This document shows, piece by piece, positions 55,234 through 63,781 of a stretch of DNA of 64,000 nucleotides (the stretch's first letter is position 1; the number at the start of each line of letters is the position of its first letter). A program made the translations under genes and the position numbers. Below the pieces are notes generated by a model that worked only from the letters and a program-made list of their open reading frames with translations, was not told the DNA's origin and did no database searches. Source of the stretch: Neolewinella xylanilytica (lineage in GTDB: Bacteria; Bacteroidota; Bacteroidia; Chitinophagales; Saprospiraceae); the NCBI RefSeq assembly GCF_002934605.1, contig NZ_PTJC01000006.1, forward strand, positions 2,080,557 to 2,144,556, read 5' to 3'.

Positions 55234-55386
55234 ATGCCTGACACGACAAGAATTTTGAAATTAGAAAACCTGGGAAGACTAATCAAAAAAATATCGAAAG
55301 ATGAATTTGTCTTGATAGCCTACCAAGCTATAATATTGAGCGCTAGAGAGAATTCAATTGCATGTTCAACATTTCTACTATTTTAA
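55234..55386 (+). CDS. Possible 50-residue small protein (cassette)
   Basis: An ATG-started frame of 50 codons (MPDTTRILKLENLGRLIKK...) ending in TAA at 55386. It is amphipathic with a hydrophobic stretch FVLIAYQAIILSA. No family recognised. It could be a real cassette micro-protein or the 5' remnant of a larger gene, since nothing else occupies the first 500 bp of this cassette. The 300 bp that follow hold no gene that I can support. Confidence 0.3.
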   Translation: MPDTTRILKLENLGRLIKKISKDEFVLIAYQAIILSARENSIACSTFLLF

Positions 55387-55701
55387 ACACAAGAAGTAAA
55401 ATGTACTTGTGTTCTTTGTATTGCCTATATCTTAACAAGATTTAAACTTAAATAGATGGCAGGGTTAGAGCAAATAGTATTATTTAAGTATCAGGCGTAG
55501 CAATTCAAAATAATTATCTACAAAGAAATCATCTATTATTTATTAATCCGAGGTATGGCAATAAATAACAATTGGACAGGAAATTCGTTTTGTCTAGAAG
55601 ATATGGCTGGTTTTAGATTATGGAGCGGTGAGAACGCAAAATCATGGTTAACTTGAGCGCTACTTTGTAGTTTATTAAAAATTAGCTTACTAATTACTTC
55701 A

Positions 55702-56190
55702 ATGAAGATGAAGCATGAAAACATAAATGAAAAAAGCGAGGCAAAATGGTTAAAGTATATTAGATATACATTCGCTATAGTATTTGGTTCCGTTATATTA
55801 GGGATGTCCATTTATCAGAGCTGGAAGATTGGAGATTTTAAAGAGTTGATGTTGAGTGATGCGTTTAATAATGAAATTATTGATACATACTCAGCACGTT
55901 CTTACAATTACGTGCTTTTATCCGGGTTTGATCGGCGAGTTCAAATACGCGATAGTCGTAGCCTTACTCATGGGTCATCTGAGGCGTATTGGCTGCGAAA
56001 GTTTCTTGAACCAGGTAATACCCTGATTAAAAAACCATGTTCTGACACACTGACTATTATCACCGGGGATAGAGTTCATAAATTTCTTGCTGAAGACATA
56101 TTAGCTGATAGTAGCCTTCATACAATTAGAAAAATTGCAGAATTTAGAGCAAGAAGAAGGATCGTAACGGACAACAATGACTGTTATTGA
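55702..56190 (+). CDS. Hypothetical single-pass membrane protein (cassette gene)
   Basis: A 162-residue protein with a charged N-terminus, one membrane helix (YTFAIVFGSVILGMSIYQSW) and a soluble tail of about 115 residues ending in RARRRIVTDNNDCY. No family recognised. It is AT-rich, lies on the + strand, and is followed by attC-4 after 190 bp, as expected for a cassette gene. Alternative: an immunity or defence protein of unknown type. Confidence 0.6.
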   Translation: MKMKHENINEKSEAKWLKYIRYTFAIVFGSVILGMSIYQSWKIGDFKELMLSDAFNNEIIDTYSARSYNYVLLSGFDRRVQIRDSRSLTHGSSEAYWLRKFLEPGNTLIKKPCSDTLTIITGDRVHKFLAEDILADSSLHTIRKIAEFRARRRIVTDNNDCY

Positions 56191-56379
56191 TACATCATAA
56201 TTGACATAGAAAGGGAATCGTTTGTAATAATCATTAAATAACTTCTGCCGTTGCAAAAAAAAAGCCAATCTACTAATAGAACTTCGAACTTGAGACATTA
56301 GGTTTTCAACCGTTTTAAAATATACTGAATGAGAAATAATCTTGGAGAGAATACTCCCTTTCTACAGATATAGAGAATC

Positions 56380-56515
56380 GCCCAACATAGCGCCAGCGAC
56401 AAACCGCCGAAAGTGCGGATAGGCGTCGATGAAGCTTTAAAAGTTACCTTTAGGTTGATCGAAGTCCGGTGACCTGGTTGGTGTTAGCCGGTCTGCGCCG
56501 GCGCACCCGTTGGGC
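56380..56515 (+). repeat. attC-4
   Basis: GCCCAAC at 56380, arm GCGCCAGCGACAAACCGCC, right arm CCGGTCTGCGCCGGCGCACCC, right box GTTGGGC ending 56515; 136 bp. Same type as attC-8. Confidence 0.87.
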
Positions 56516-56519
56516 GAAA

Positions 56520-56538
56520 GACCGGCATTAGGCCGGTC
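56520..56538 (+). repeat. Hairpin immediately after the attC-4 right box
   Basis: GACCGGC pairs with GCCGGTC across ATTAG, 4 bp after the right box. Same position and loop type as the hairpin after attC-3, with a different stem sequence. Confidence 0.65.
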
Positions 56539-56616
56539 CCCAAACATGACTCTTGGAGATCAGTCTACTAGCTACCAAACAGGATTCAGGGCTTTCCGAA
56601 ATAATTTCAAGAATAA

Positions 56617-56648
56617 TTTGCAGGGTAAAATTAATTGACATAGCTTTG
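56617..56648 (+). promoter_or_regulatory. Bacteroidota promoter of the three-gene cassette
   Basis: TTTG at 56617-56620 and TAGCTTTG at 56641-56648 match the -33 and -7 consensus words with 20 bp between them, the expected spacing. Transcription should start near 56654, about 12 bp before the GTG of the first gene, so this cassette has its own promoter. Confidence 0.6.
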
Positions 56649-56665
56649 TAGTCAAATCATGAATT

Positions 56666-57283
56666 GTGACTCAAGCAAAGGCTAGCGCCATCCTTAAACC
56701 ATACTTCCAACTGCTCTACGATTCTGTCGTAGATGGTTACAAATCCTTCATCCAATCTATGGGTTCCAATGCCATAGTTTATGACTCGACAACCAGAGCA
56801 AACATGGCTCATAATCACATCTTCCATGATCTTGCTGGAAGAAGTGTATCAGACCCCAGACTGCGTTGCTTTACTGTTGAAGGATTGAAATTGTTTAAGC
56901 TCGATGATCTTTTCTTATTTAAGGTAAAAAAGCTTTCTAATGATCTGAAATCAAGTAATATTAAAAGTCGACGCAATGATCGCTTCTTACGGCAACAGAA
57001 GTTGTTCAATGAAATGGAACCTATGACCCACTTACAATTAGGTTATGTGGTCGATTACGTGGGTGCTGCAATCACAGATGTACATATAGTTTGTCCGAAA
57101 AATGAGAACCAGAATGATTGGACAATTAATTTGAATAAGGAGTTGGGGCAACATTACCTACCTGACCTGTTTGACAACATCGTAGTCGACGATACTCAGC
57201 CAGATTACGGTTTGCCGGAATTGACGTTTGTAGTGGGTGACGATGAAAACAAATCAGATGAACAACTTATTCAAGCAGTGTAA
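56666..57283 (+). CDS. Partner protein of an HTH/ImmA-IrrE pair (RosmerTA-like toxin candidate)
   Basis: A 205-residue protein without signal or membrane helix. The pattern GLKLFKLDDLFLFKVKKL, RFLRQQKLFNEMEPMTHLQLGYVVDY and DVHIVCPKNENQNDWTINL resembles proteins that are regularly encoded before HTH-M78 peptidase genes and were reported as the toxin part of RosmerTA-type systems; this match is from memory and not certain. The start is GTG, placed 12 bp after the predicted transcription start; a nearby ATG at 56659 is out of frame. It overlaps the next gene by 41 bp. Confidence 0.6.
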   Translation: MTQAKASAILKPYFQLLYDSVVDGYKSFIQSMGSNAIVYDSTTRANMAHNHIFHDLAGRSVSDPRLRCFTVEGLKLFKLDDLFLFKVKKLSNDLKSSNIKSRRNDRFLRQQKLFNEMEPMTHLQLGYVVDYVGAAITDVHIVCPKNENQNDWTINLNKELGQHYLPDLFDNIVVDDTQPDYGLPELTFVVGDDENKSDEQLIQAV

Positions 57284-58337
57284 TTTTAATCCCAATATGT
57301 TAACTATTGCGCGTGAAGCAAGAGGCTTCACTCAGTCGCAACTTTCAAAAGTCTCAAATATTTCACAAGGAAACCTTTCAAAAATTGAGCAAGGACTTAT
57401 TGAGCCTACAGAAGAGGTTTTAGATCGCTTAGCGGTTCAATTAGGATACCCGAAAGAGTTTTTTGAAGAAAAGATTAGTTTGCTTCCCGTCAATCATATG
57501 TTCCATCGGAAACGCAAATCGATAGGAAAAAAAGTACTTTCAAACATTGACTCAAATCTCGCAATTAAAGGATTGCACATTACTAAGCTATTATCGTCAC
57601 TAAAGATTTCAGACGACATACCTAGGTTGGGGGTCGAAGATTACGGGAATCCTGAAATTATAGCTAGAAAGTTGAGACTGTACTGGAAAATACCTCAGGG
57701 TCCTATAAAAAATTTAACTGGCCTTTTAGAGAGTAAAGGAGCTATTATAGTCGATGTTGCTACTTCGGACAAGTTAGATGGTATGGCTGTTCCAAACACT
57801 GAAGATATACCCATAATTTATCTAAATCAGAATAAACCCATTGATAGAAGGCGATTTACATTGAGTCACGAATTGGGACACATAGTAATGCATACGAATT
57901 ACATTCCTTCTCTCGATGACGATGTAGAAGATGAAGCCGATCGATTTGCTTCAGAGTTCCTTGTTCCTTCCCAAGAATTCAAGTCTATGTGTGTCGGGAA
58001 ATACATAACTATAGAAGAACTAGGATTTTTAAAGAAATACTGGAGGGTTTCCATGGCTTCTCTATTACGAAAGCTCAATACTTTAAATTTAATTACACCT
58101 CAAAGGTATAGGTCGTTAAATGTCGAGATCAGTAGACTTGGATATAGAAAACATGAACCAGACTTTGGTATTCCAGAGGAAGAATCAAGATTATTACGGT
58201 TCTTGGTGGATCAGTATATTAAAAAGTTAGAATACACAGAGAAACAACTTGCGGATCTGCTTAGATTGACAATTGATGAATTCAGAGAAATGTATAGAGT
58301 CAACAATCTCAAATTGCAGTATTCTAAAAAAAGTTAA
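57243..58337 (+). CDS. HTH (XRE) - ImmA/IrrE (M78) peptidase fusion protein
   Basis: A 364-residue protein. An XRE helix-turn-helix lies at about residues 15-75 (LTIAREARGFTQSQLSKVSNISQGNLSKIEQGLIEPTEEVLDRLA), and an ImmA/IrrE M78 peptidase with RFTLSHELGHIVMH (His209, Glu210, His213) in the middle, with the third acidic ligand in DEADRFASEFLVP. Such proteins act as regulators or antitoxins that are cleaved or that cleave in response to damage. Starts at GTG 57237, ATG 57243 and ATG 57258 are possible; the ATG at 57243 was taken. Overlap with the upstream gene fits a co-made pair. Confidence 0.9.
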   Translation: MKTNQMNNLFKQCNFNPNMLTIAREARGFTQSQLSKVSNISQGNLSKIEQGLIEPTEEVLDRLAVQLGYPKEFFEEKISLLPVNHMFHRKRKSIGKKVLSNIDSNLAIKGLHITKLLSSLKISDDIPRLGVEDYGNPEIIARKLRLYWKIPQGPIKNLTGLLESKGAIIVDVATSDKLDGMAVPNTEDIPIIYLNQNKPIDRRRFTLSHELGHIVMHTNYIPSLDDDVEDEADRFASEFLVPSQEFKSMCVGKYITIEELGFLKKYWRVSMASLLRKLNTLNLITPQRYRSLNVEISRLGYRKHEPDFGIPEEESRLLRFLVDQYIKKLEYTEKQLADLLRLTIDEFREMYRVNNLKLQYSKKS

Positions 58338-58487
58338 AATTCTGAAATCTCTTCATCATCCACTTGAATTACGAAAATTCAATGTGTATTTAGCAGGTTT
58401 GTTACCGCTATTTTGGTGACAACATTTTGTTGAATGACGAACTGGAAGAGATTATTGTAAACAAGAATAAAAGGTAGATCTTTAGAC

Positions 58488-59513
58488 ATGAATAGGAAAG
58501 AAGGTATCAACAATGTGATGGCCGGTGGAGGTCATGTTGTAATATTAGGTGCTGGAGCAAGTATAGCCTCTACCTACAGAAATTCGGAGAAAGGGGGAAA
58601 GGCATTGCCATCGATGGATAATTTTGTTGAAGTAGTAGGCTTGCAAGATATTGTAGATGGTCTGCCAGATAAATTGAAAGCCCGAAATTTTGAAGATTTG
58701 TACACAAATATTCACAATGACAATCCAAAGTCGCATTTATTAGTCGAGATAGAAAACAGAATCAAAGCATATTTCAGTGATATGCAATTGCCGGATGAAC
58801 CTACAATATATGACTATCTAGTTTTGGCTTTAAGATCCAAAGATTTAATTGCTACATTCAATTGGGATCCGTTTTTATATCAAGCATTCAGTAGAAATTA
58901 TCATGTTGGAAGCTCACCAATGCTTGCATTTCTTCATGGGAGCGTAATTATTGGCTTGTGTAAAGAAGAGGGAGTTAGGGGACATGCTGGCACGAAAACT
59001 AAGAATGGAAATATCTTTCAGCCAACTAAATTGTTATATCCTATAGCCCGTAAAAACTACAATGACGACGAATTCATAAAGTCAGAGTGGGATCTTACCA
59101 AACACATGCTTTCCAAAGATAGCGGGACTGTTAGGGTAACGATTTTTGGATATGGTGCGCCAGAATCGGATGCTGAGGCTGTCTCATTATTGAATGAGGC
59201 TTATGGTACCTCACTAGAACGAGAAATGGAGCAATTTGAAATTATTGATATAGCTCCTGATGAGTTTCTTAGACAGAAGTGGAATGGATTTATTCATACT
59301 CATCATTATAACACTACTAATTCCTATTTTAATTCATCGCTCGCTCAAAATCCTCGCCGAACTAGTGAGAGTTTTTTTCATCACTACCAACCAATTTCTC
59401 CAGGTGAAATGTTTCGAGAGCCTAACCCCGTACCCACAAATTTTAAGACTTTAAAAGAACTTCAGGATTGGCATCGGCCATTGATTCAAGCTGAAGAATC
59501 TGCTAGTCAGTGA
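58488..59513 (+). CDS. SIR2-like protein (cassette gene, defence candidate)
   Basis: A 341-residue soluble protein with a SIR2-like layout: nucleotide loop VVILGAGASIAS (GAGAS at residues 21-25), TFNWDPFLYQAF (Asn125, Asp127, like the T-N-Y-D motif), FLHGS with the catalytic-type histidine at 150, and VTIFGYGAPESDAEAV like the GYSxxD motif. SIR2-like domains in bacterial defence destroy NAD+ on infection. No second domain or membrane helix is seen; the ligand of the last third is unknown. The gene sits 150 bp behind the M78 gene in the same cassette, without an attC between them. Confidence 0.72.
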   Translation: MNRKEGINNVMAGGGHVVILGAGASIASTYRNSEKGGKALPSMDNFVEVVGLQDIVDGLPDKLKARNFEDLYTNIHNDNPKSHLLVEIENRIKAYFSDMQLPDEPTIYDYLVLALRSKDLIATFNWDPFLYQAFSRNYHVGSSPMLAFLHGSVIIGLCKEEGVRGHAGTKTKNGNIFQPTKLLYPIARKNYNDDEFIKSEWDLTKHMLSKDSGTVRVTIFGYGAPESDAEAVSLLNEAYGTSLEREMEQFEIIDIAPDEFLRQKWNGFIHTHHYNTTNSYFNSSLAQNPRRTSESFFHHYQPISPGEMFREPNPVPTNFKTLKELQDWHRPLIQAEESASQ

Positions 59514-59552
59514 ATTATAGATATAAGTTTTAACAAAGGAATAGACAAATTC

Positions 59553-59686
59553 GCCCAACATCGCGCCATCGTCAAGCCGGCGGTGAGGCTTTTGGGCGTC
59601 GATGAGCCGTTAAAGGCTATCTTAAAGTTGGTCGAGATCCGGATGCTAGCTGGTGAAGCCGGCCAGCGGTGGCGCATCCGTTGGCG
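59553..59686 (+). repeat. attC-5
   Basis: GCCCAAC at 59553, arm GCGCCATCGTCAAGCCGGCGG, right arm GCCGGCCAGCGGTGGCGCATCC, right box GTTGGCG ending 59686; 134 bp. It closes the 3.2 kb three-gene cassette. Confidence 0.88.
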
Positions 59687-59744
59687 GAAATGCACAGCAA
59701 GACAGCCCACTGAATCGTTAGTATAATGCCCGCAAAACAGGAAT

Positions 59745-59869
59745 AAGCTACCGCGAGCTACCCCGCCTTCAGCCAAAGAAAAGCAACTGCAGTTTACTCA
59801 GTTCGAATTAACAAATTGAAGCTACAGCGAGTCACTTCGCCATCAGCCAAAGGAAAAGCTACCGCTTGC
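59745..59869 (+). repeat. Two imperfect direct copies of a 50 bp unit
   Basis: AAGCTACCGCGAGCTAC..CGCCTTCAGCCAAAGAAAAG at 59745 recurs as AAGCTACAGCGAGTCAC..CGCCATCAGCCAAAGGAAAAG at 59819, a 74 bp period, in the 280 bp leader before the cassette gene. Related AAGCTACTG words appear again after that gene near 60395-60445. Possibly regulatory or a recombination relic. Confidence 0.5.
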
Positions 59870-59964
59870 TATTCAACTATATGTCTGCCCACCCTTGGAC
59901 TAAATTCTCGCTATAAAGAGCGCATTCCATTGAGAGAGGGAAAAATTAATGAACAGTGAGAAAT

Positions 59965-60363
59965 ATGAGACCCCAAGTAAGAAGTTTGATAATTGATTAC
60001 TTGAACGATCAAATTTCAGCAGAGCATACACTAAGACAAATTATGGATTTGACTGGAAAGCATATTTCTGAGTACGAATTGAATAACTATTGGCGATCAG
60101 AAGATCTAGAGTCATTTATAGATAGATTAGCATTACAATCGTTAGATCCAAAAACAATTGATGACGATCGGGCAATAGAACTGTTGCAAAGTATACTTGA
60201 TAATTTAGGAGACCACGCATTATTAATAAGGAACAGCGAGGCATTGGAAATCAAATATCGCAAGCCAAGTGGAACAGTTGTCAACTTAATATTCTATAAA
60301 GAGATTGAGGATGTTTCATCTCTCCTTCTGGCACTAAAGATCGACACAGTTACATATTTATAA
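59965..60363 (+). CDS. Hypothetical small acidic protein (cassette gene)
   Basis: A 132-residue soluble, acidic, mostly helical protein: LIIDYLNDQISAEHTLRQIM, WRSEDLESFIDRLAL and VSSLLLALKIDTVTYL. No family recognised. Small acidic proteins of this kind are often immunity proteins or anti-toxin-like factors, but nothing here proves that. The ATG at 59965 was taken; an in-frame GTG lies three codons earlier. It is followed by attC-6 after 122 bp. Confidence 0.6.
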   Translation: MRPQVRSLIIDYLNDQISAEHTLRQIMDLTGKHISEYELNNYWRSEDLESFIDRLALQSLDPKTIDDDRAIELLQSILDNLGDHALLIRNSEALEIKYRKPSGTVVNLIFYKEIEDVSSLLLALKIDTVTYL

Positions 60364-60485
60364 AATCACACATGTCTTGCATAATTTCTAGTTTGAAGCT
60401 ACTGGAAATTACTTTGTTGTAAGCTATAGGAAAGCTACTGCACACTACTGTGCCCACATTATTAATCAAAAAAGAAGCACTTCCG

Positions 60486-60617
60486 CCAACACTGCGCCAT
60501 CGTCAAGCCGGCGGTAGAATTGGCGGGTGTCGAGGATACTTTATCGGCTAGGAAAGCAATCGCTTGATCCGTAAGTTGGCTGGTGGAAGCCGGCCTGCGG
60601 TGGCGCATCCGTTGGGC
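60486..60617 (+). repeat. attC-6
   Basis: CGCCAAC at 60486, arm GCGCCATCGTCAAGCCGGCGG, right arm GCCGGCCTGCGGTGGCGCATCC, right box GTTGGGC ending 60617; 132 bp. Confidence 0.88.
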
Positions 60618-61381
60618 CCGATGGCAGAGACACCCGAAGGGTTAGTTACTGGCGGGTTTGAAGCCCAGACACGCAGGGAAAGTGATTATGGTAGGTAGTG
60701 AAACCTTCAAATAGGACCTGATAAATCGTGTGCCTTGGTAATTGAAGTCTATCAGCTACGACCTAACTACTACTGGATTACGGATAAATTACCCGGTAAG
60801 AGCTTAATTCATTCCGGTCGATGAAAATGGAAATTAGCTGCCCCGTAGCGCTTCTTCTTGGGTGGTATTGACTCTACCCCTGCTATGAATAGTATAGTCA
60901 CCTTCGAATTGATCCAGGACGGTAAAGCACCCCAACTCCGGTGAATTATAAAATTCCAGCATCACAGGTAAATGGCAATTTGAGCTTGGTTTTACGACCG
61001 TACCTGGATACTGGTAGGGAAAGGGAGAACTTGGCCGTCCGGAAGAATGTACAGGCCAACTGTTTATCGCCGCTGGTAAAAGCTGCCGCACATTGAAGGA
61101 AGCCAAAGAGAGTTTCATCAATTGCATTCAGGGTCGCCGCTCCAGTATAAATTGAATTAGACGTTTCCGGGACGACGGTGGAATAGCTAATCATTGCCGA
61201 AATAGACTATCCGTTAAAGATCAAAGCTGTAGCAACGCCGAAAAAGTGGGGACGCCGGGGACACAATCCTCGAACTAATAAGGTCAGTTGTGATGGTTCC
61301 AATCATAGAAAAGACTATTCCTGCGAAGAATTAAGAAAAGGAATGTCCCTTGGTCCAAGGTCCATACTATAAAGCCACTGG
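60618..61381. other. Cassette without a convincing sense gene
   Basis: Between attC-6 and attC-7 there is no + strand frame longer than about 30 codons. On the minus strand two partly overlapping frames, 60834-61127 (97 codons) and 60946-61194 (82 codons), could be joined by one frameshift near 61020, giving about 120 residues from MISYSTVVPETSNS to NTTQEEALRGS. I do not recognise the product. The cassette may carry a reversed broken gene, a non-coding RNA or only promoter function. Confidence 0.35.
60834..61194 (-). pseudogene. Possible frameshifted minus-strand gene in cassette 7
   Basis: Reading leftward, the frame starting at 61194 (MISYSTVVPETSNSIYTGAA) gives ordinary-looking protein sequence to about 61020. 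A second frame then continues with YPGTVVKPSSNCHLP and FTVLDQFEGDYTIHSRGR to 60834. One base change in length would join them. Orientation opposite to the cassette is unusual. Chance open frames remain a real alternative. Confidence 0.2.
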
Positions 61382-61518
61382 GCCCAACACTGCATACCGC
61401 GTCATGCCACCGGTTGCGCTTTTGGGTGCTATTATTGCTTTGCAACCGGCCGTAATTAAACGTCACCACCCGATGCACCTACTGGAAATGGTGGCATGCG
61501 GGTATGCCCCCGTTGGGC
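61382..61518 (+). repeat. attC-7 (second attC type)
   Basis: GCCCAAC at 61382, arm GCATACCGCGTCATGCCACC, right arm GGTGGCATGCGGGTATGCC, right box GTTGGGC ending 61518; 137 bp. Pairing of the arms is nearly complete and the inner words match attC-3 more than the main family. Confidence 0.85.
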
Positions 61519-61522
61519 GAAA

Positions 61523-61544
61523 GAACCGCCATCAAAGCCAGTTC
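61523..61544 (+). repeat. Imperfect hairpin after the attC-7 right box
   Basis: GAACCGCC-ATCAAA-GCCAGTTC pairs with two mismatches, 4 bp after the right box, in the same place as the hairpins after attC-3 and attC-4. Confidence 0.5.
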
Positions 61545-61858
61545 AATTTTAAACTACACCTACAGTTCATTTCTCGATAGTGCGAAGGCACAAGAAATAT
61601 AAGTTCAAGATATGTTCTAAGAGGAAAGCATCTATTTCTACCTGATTTTAGGTATAGTCATGTCTATAGGAATTCTATACTATATTGTCTATAATGAAAA
61701 TGAGAATTAGCTATAAACTTATAGTGCATAAGCAGGCGAGACAACATAGCAAAGGTAAGAGGTTTAGAGCGCGGAAAATAACTAGTCAGATGAAATAAGT
61801 GACGTCAAAAGTGTTACCCAGCTGGGTTGACTTCTATTATCCAGGTCTTTGGTACACA
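61545..61858. other. Cassette leader without a supported gene
   Basis: About 310 bp of AT-rich DNA. One open stretch near 61635-61710 would encode YFYLILGIVMSIGILYYIVY, a membrane-helix-like peptide, but its only ATG gives 16 residues, so I do not call a gene. The stretch may be what is left of a separate cassette. Confidence 0.3.
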
Positions 61859-61878
61859 GACCGCCATTCAAGGCGGTC
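61859..61878 (+). repeat. Cassette-start type hairpin without an attC in front
   Basis: GACCGCC-ATTCAA-GGCGGTC followed by CGAG, almost the same as the hairpin after attC-3 (55173-55192, also followed by CGAG). Here no GTTRRRY box or palindromic site precedes it. This suggests that a cassette junction was lost at this point. Confidence 0.6.
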
Positions 61879-61967
61879 CGAGACATTTTAAAGGTAGTTC
61901 TACAATCTTTTATTTCTGATTATCGTATAGATAAAATCAATAGAATACACAGCAACAACGGTAACCT

Positions 61968-62453
61968 ATGCTACCAACAGAACTTTCATCTACAGAGCTA
62001 GCTAAAATTAAAGATGGATTAAAGCATAAGTATGCTGACATTGTAATTCAGGTGCTTTGCATTTATCCGATTATAATATTTGTTCATCCCTTTATTCCGA
62101 GAAAACGTGGTAGAGGACCGTTAATAAATGAATTGCCATATTGGGATGCGGTGTATGAGGTAATTTATATTGACTTGTTTACTGTATTCCTAGTAGTACT
62201 AATATCAATTTATAAGTATTTCAAAAGTGTTGATAACATATGGTCTAACATTGCCCTTCAAACTGGAGAATTTGTAGTGAAGAAAAAACAGTCAAAGTGG
62301 TATTCTTTAAATGAATATGAAATTGTAGGTGAGTTGAACGATGCATTTGTAAAATATCGTGTAGACAAAGCAATGTTTACTTCCATATCGGTTGGCAAAA
62401 CTTATAGAGTAGTTGTTGATATGAAAAGCAAGACATTATTACGCGCGGAATGA
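61968..62453 (+). CDS. Hypothetical membrane protein with two helices (cassette gene)
   Basis: A 161-residue protein with two membrane helices (DIVIQVLCIYPIIIFVHPFI and VIYIDLFTVFLVVLISIYKYF) and a soluble C-terminal domain of about 70 residues (NEYEIVGELNDAFVKYRVDKAMF..GKTYRVVVDMKSKTLL). No family recognised. The start ATG lies 110 bp behind the hairpin at 61859, as is usual for cassette genes here. The gene ends 138 bp before attC-8. Confidence 0.6.
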   Translation: MLPTELSSTELAKIKDGLKHKYADIVIQVLCIYPIIIFVHPFIPRKRGRGPLINELPYWDAVYEVIYIDLFTVFLVVLISIYKYFKSVDNIWSNIALQTGEFVVKKKQSKWYSLNEYEIVGELNDAFVKYRVDKAMFTSISVGKTYRVVVDMKSKTLLRAE

Positions 62454-62590
62454 AAAAACTGTCTTACAGAATGCAGTATATTATACATATGATGAGATTA
62501 TTAAAAGATTTTCATTTAAAGCTTAATGCTAAACTTGCAAAGGAGGGGGCGTCGTGAAGGGTTTAATGACCCAAAATTGTAGAAGTAATC

Positions 62591-62725
62591 GCCCAACATC
62601 ACGCCAGCGACAAACCGGCAGTTGAGGGGGCGGGTGTCGAGGGTGTTTTATATTGGGGGATAAAGTTGGTGATGGTCCGATGAGCTGGTGGGTGGAGCCG
62701 GTCTGCGCCGGCGTAACCGTTGGGT
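62591..62725 (+). repeat. attC-8
   Basis: GCCCAAC at 62591, arm ACGCCAGCGACAAACCGGC, right arm GCCGGTCTGCGCCGGCGTAACC, right box GTTGGGT ending 62725; 135 bp. Compensating changes keep the stem paired (ACGCC with GGCGT), which is good evidence that the folded form is under selection. Confidence 0.88.
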
Positions 62726-62778
62726 CCAATCCACAACAGATCACACCAGACGAGAAGTGACATAGGTAGCACGTTTCG

Positions 62779-62786
62779 TATCTTTG
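62779..62786 (+). promoter_or_regulatory. -7 promoter element of the Fic cassette
   Basis: TATCTTTG is an exact TAnnTTTG match 54 bp after the attC-8 right box. It touches the first ATG (62787), so transcription should begin inside the first codons and a later ATG is the more likely start. Confidence 0.5.
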
Positions 62787-62807
62787 ATGCTATCAAATGA
62801 TGGCATC

Positions 62808-63773
62808 ATGTTGCAGAAATACTACGAGGGCACAAGTAGAATCATCGAGCTCAGTACAGAGATCGGACGCCTGATTGGAATTGTCGACTCAAACTACCTG
62901 CAGAAGCCAACTACAAAGCTCAGAAGAGACAATAAGATCAAGACGATCTACTCCTCACTGGCGATCGAAGGAAACACCTTGTCAGTTGATCAGGTGTCAG
63001 ATATGATAGATAACAAGCGGGTCACTGGACCACCAAAAGACATAATAGAGGTTAAGAACGCTATCGAAGTTTATGATCACCTAAGAGAGTTTGACCCATT
63101 AGATGAAGCATCCTATTTGCGAGCACATCAGATGCTGATGAAGGGTCTGATTGACGGGGCGGGCAACTACAGAACGAAGTCAGTAGGAATTTTTAAAGGA
63201 AGCGCGGTGGCACATATGGCGCCACCAGCCTGGAATGTAGACAACTTGATGAAAAATCTATTCCGTTATTTAAATGAAGAGGATGATACATTGATAATCA
63301 AAAGCTGTGTATTTCATTATGAAATGGAATTCGTTCACCCATTCATGGATGGGAACGGAAGAATGGGCAGGCTATGGCAAACGCTTTTATTGATGAAATA
63401 CAACCCAGTCTTCGAATACCTACCTATAGAGGGACAAATAAAAGAGAATCAACAAAACTATTATGACGCTTTGGCGAAATCCGACAAGGCTGGAATATGC
63501 ACTGCGTTTGTGGAATACATGCTGGAACAAATATTTTTTAGTTTAGAAGATCTAATCGAGACGCAAAGGCGAAGCCTAACCAACACCGAGAGAATAGAAC
63601 ACTTTATCGAGTTTAGTGGGAAAGACTCATTCACCAGGAAGGACTATATGACTGTCTTTAAAGATATTTCCACGGCAACAGCAACGAGAGATCTAAAATA
63701 TGGTACGGAGAATGGCTACTTCAAAAGAAGTGGAAAAGACCGTACGTCGGAGTATCAAATTATTAAAAAATAA
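62808..63773 (+). CDS. Fic family protein (cassette gene)
   Basis: A 321-residue Fic protein. The active loop HPFMDGNGRMGR (histidine at residue 177) matches HxFx(D/E)GNGRxxR, so it should transfer AMP or another nucleotide to protein hydroxyls. An inhibitory helix motif SLAIEGN (Ser50, Glu54, Gly55) lies N-terminal of the Fic core, as in class II self-inhibited Fic enzymes. The C-terminal 90 residues look like a winged helix (SFTRKDYMTVFKDISTATATRDL), which would bind DNA. The ATG at 62808 was chosen because of the promoter at 62779; the ATG at 62787 would add 7 residues. It fills its cassette alone. Confidence 0.9.
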   Translation: MLQKYYEGTSRIIELSTEIGRLIGIVDSNYLQKPTTKLRRDNKIKTIYSSLAIEGNTLSVDQVSDMIDNKRVTGPPKDIIEVKNAIEVYDHLREFDPLDEASYLRAHQMLMKGLIDGAGNYRTKSVGIFKGSAVAHMAPPAWNVDNLMKNLFRYLNEEDDTLIIKSCVFHYEMEFVHPFMDGNGRMGRLWQTLLLMKYNPVFEYLPIEGQIKENQQNYYDALAKSDKAGICTAFVEYMLEQIFFSLEDLIETQRRSLTNTERIEHFIEFSGKDSFTRKDYMTVFKDISTATATRDLKYGTENGYFKRSGKDRTSEYQIIKK

Positions 63774-63781
63774 AGGACTGG

